NCBI RefSeq assembly: GCF_049243985.1
Contig: NC_135369.1
Location: 26,582,765-26,646,764, forward strand
Direction: 5' to 3'
Source of the DNA: Paroedura picta
Taxonomy: Eukaryota; Chordata; Lepidosauria; Squamata; Gekkonidae
Length of the DNA stretch: 64,000 nt
Numbering within the stretch: the first letter of the stretch is position 1; each line of letters opens with the position of its first letter. A program made the position numbers and the translations under genes. Shown here one piece after another: positions 62,906-64,000 of the stretch. The notes under the pieces were generated by a model. It was given only the letters and a program-made list of their open reading frames with translations, was not told where the DNA came from and made no database searches.

Positions 62906-63755
62906 AATCATAGAGTTGGAAGGAACTTCCAGGTTTCTTGATGTGTTTGTTGCAGAAGGGAGAAACAAACGGCCCTACATCTCGGAGGGAGCTGTCCAGA
63001 TCACAAGGACAGCCTGGATCATGTTTGATGCCAGCCCAGTTCACAGTAAATCTAGGCTAGCATTAAGCAGAATAGAACCAGCAGAGCTCTGGATTTCAAC
63101 TCTTGCCGTACCAGATCTGATCAACGGATCATGCAGCTTGGCTCTCTTGCTCTTCACTTTACTCTCTCCCCAATCCTGCCCCTAGTGGCAACAAGTAGCC
63201 CAAGTGAGTCCCCACCATTTTCTGGATGTAGCCTTAGGGTTAGCCACCACCTATTCTCCATGTGTTCATGTTTGTGCTAAGTGCCATTAAGATGCATCCA
63301 ACTTACAGCGAGCCTAAGAATTAATGACTGCCGAAACAGCCTATCGTTAGCAGCCGTGCTCAGGCCTGGCACACTGAGGGCTTTGCTGTGGTCAGCCCAT
63401 CTCATGTTGGGTCTCCCCTTTCTTCCTGCTGCCTTCCAACTTTTCCTGATGAAGGAGAGACAGAATCTATCCAGTGGCTTAATTAAGCATAAGAAGATAA
63501 AAAGTCTCTTGTTCTTTATTTAGACGTTGACTCTGTCAAAACGGTTTCTAGATTCATTTGTTTTCCGTTTTCAGTCTGGCTTTTGTCAGTGGCAATGAGT
63601 CCGTCCTTGTTAATATTTGAATATAATGAGGCAAATGCTCCTGTATCATGGAGAGTCAAGGCTGTGAGCTCTTGATCTCGCTCCATGATCTCGCTCATGG
63701 AGAGTCAAGCTTGTATGGAACTTGCACACAGAGCCAGCCATGATCTCCAAATCTG
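62906..63755. other. Intergenic, CGREF1 to the next gene
   Basis: A 30-bp CR1-type piece at 62905, a possible RTE fragment at 63270-63410, and an unclassified repeat at 63470-63740 shared with 57200-57420. Nothing coding was recognised. Confidence 0.45.
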
Positions 63756-64000
63756 AGCACTTTTATTATGGATCTGTTCTCAGGAAGTGGAAACACAAGC
63801 GAGTCCCCACTGGGGACAAGAGCACCAGGGCCAGCCAGCGCACGGGGCACAGTGCATACAGGCTGCCTAGAAATGCTCAGCCTATCCCCCTCCCGCTAGC
63901 TGTGAGTTGCATCGAGGCAGCACCAGCATCCTATGGCGTGGGCGCAGTGCAGCAGCGGGAGATTTGGTCCTTGGCTTGGAGAAGGGTCCCAGACTCAGCA
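63756..64000 (-). other. Probable 3'UTR end of the next gene (KHK by synteny)
   Basis: On the minus strand, AATAAA (63767-63762) is followed by a G/T-rich stretch. The sequence to the right edge is repeat-free and GC-balanced. No coding exon is visible. KHK is suggested only because it is next to CGREF1 in human with this orientation. This is inference. Confidence 0.4.

Overview
The window is vertebrate nuclear DNA holding an intact five-gene block on alternating strands: SLC5A6 (+, 5' end cut off by the left edge), TCF23 (-), PREB (+), ABHD1 (-) and CGREF1 (+). The right edge probably holds the tail of KHK (-). From memory, this is the order and relative orientation of the human 2p23.3 block, read backwards. 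Every gene was assembled by hand from exon translations, GT-AG junctions and codon phase, and all five give open reading frames close to the mammalian length. The repeat content points to a squamate reptile: L2, CR1 and BovB/RTE LINE fragments, Sauria-like tRNA SINEs, a Bov-B-tailed tRNA SINE, 5S-rRNA-derived SINEs and perfectly palindromic hAT-type MITEs. I cannot name the species. 

Layout: 1-18750 is SLC5A6 (last 14 coding exons and 3'UTR), with introns crowded with repeats. 18751-23910 is intergenic, with a possible regulatory stretch near 22500-22760. 23911-25735 is TCF23 (3 exons). 25736-30560 is intergenic, with a RANBP1 processed pseudogene. A CpG island at 30560-31330 starts PREB (9 coding exons, to 36638). 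36990-39690 lies between the converging PREB and ABHD1 genes. 39691-46743 is ABHD1 (9 coding exons), starting in a CpG island at 46480-46990. 46990-49980 separates the head-to-head ABHD1 and CGREF1 genes. A large CpG island (49980-51060) starts CGREF1 (5 coding exons, 51457-61949, poly(A) signal near 62884). The last 240 bases look like a 3'UTR on the minus strand. 

The genes are not a pathway: SLC5A6 takes up biotin, pantothenate and lipoate; TCF23 is a bHLH regulator; PREB/Sec12 is the ER exchange factor for SAR1 that starts COPII budding; ABHD1 is a membrane-anchored serine hydrolase; CGREF1 is a secreted EF-hand protein. The most informative new material is in the repeats. A family of about ten hairpin hAT-like MITEs has 8-bp target duplications (two exact), and its arms carry an ACTACAATTCCC motif resembling the THAP11/ZNF143 site. 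Several nested insertions (one triple) give a relative age order: 5S-SINE, then hAT MITE, then Bov-B-tailed tRNA SINE. No undescribed protein-coding system was found.
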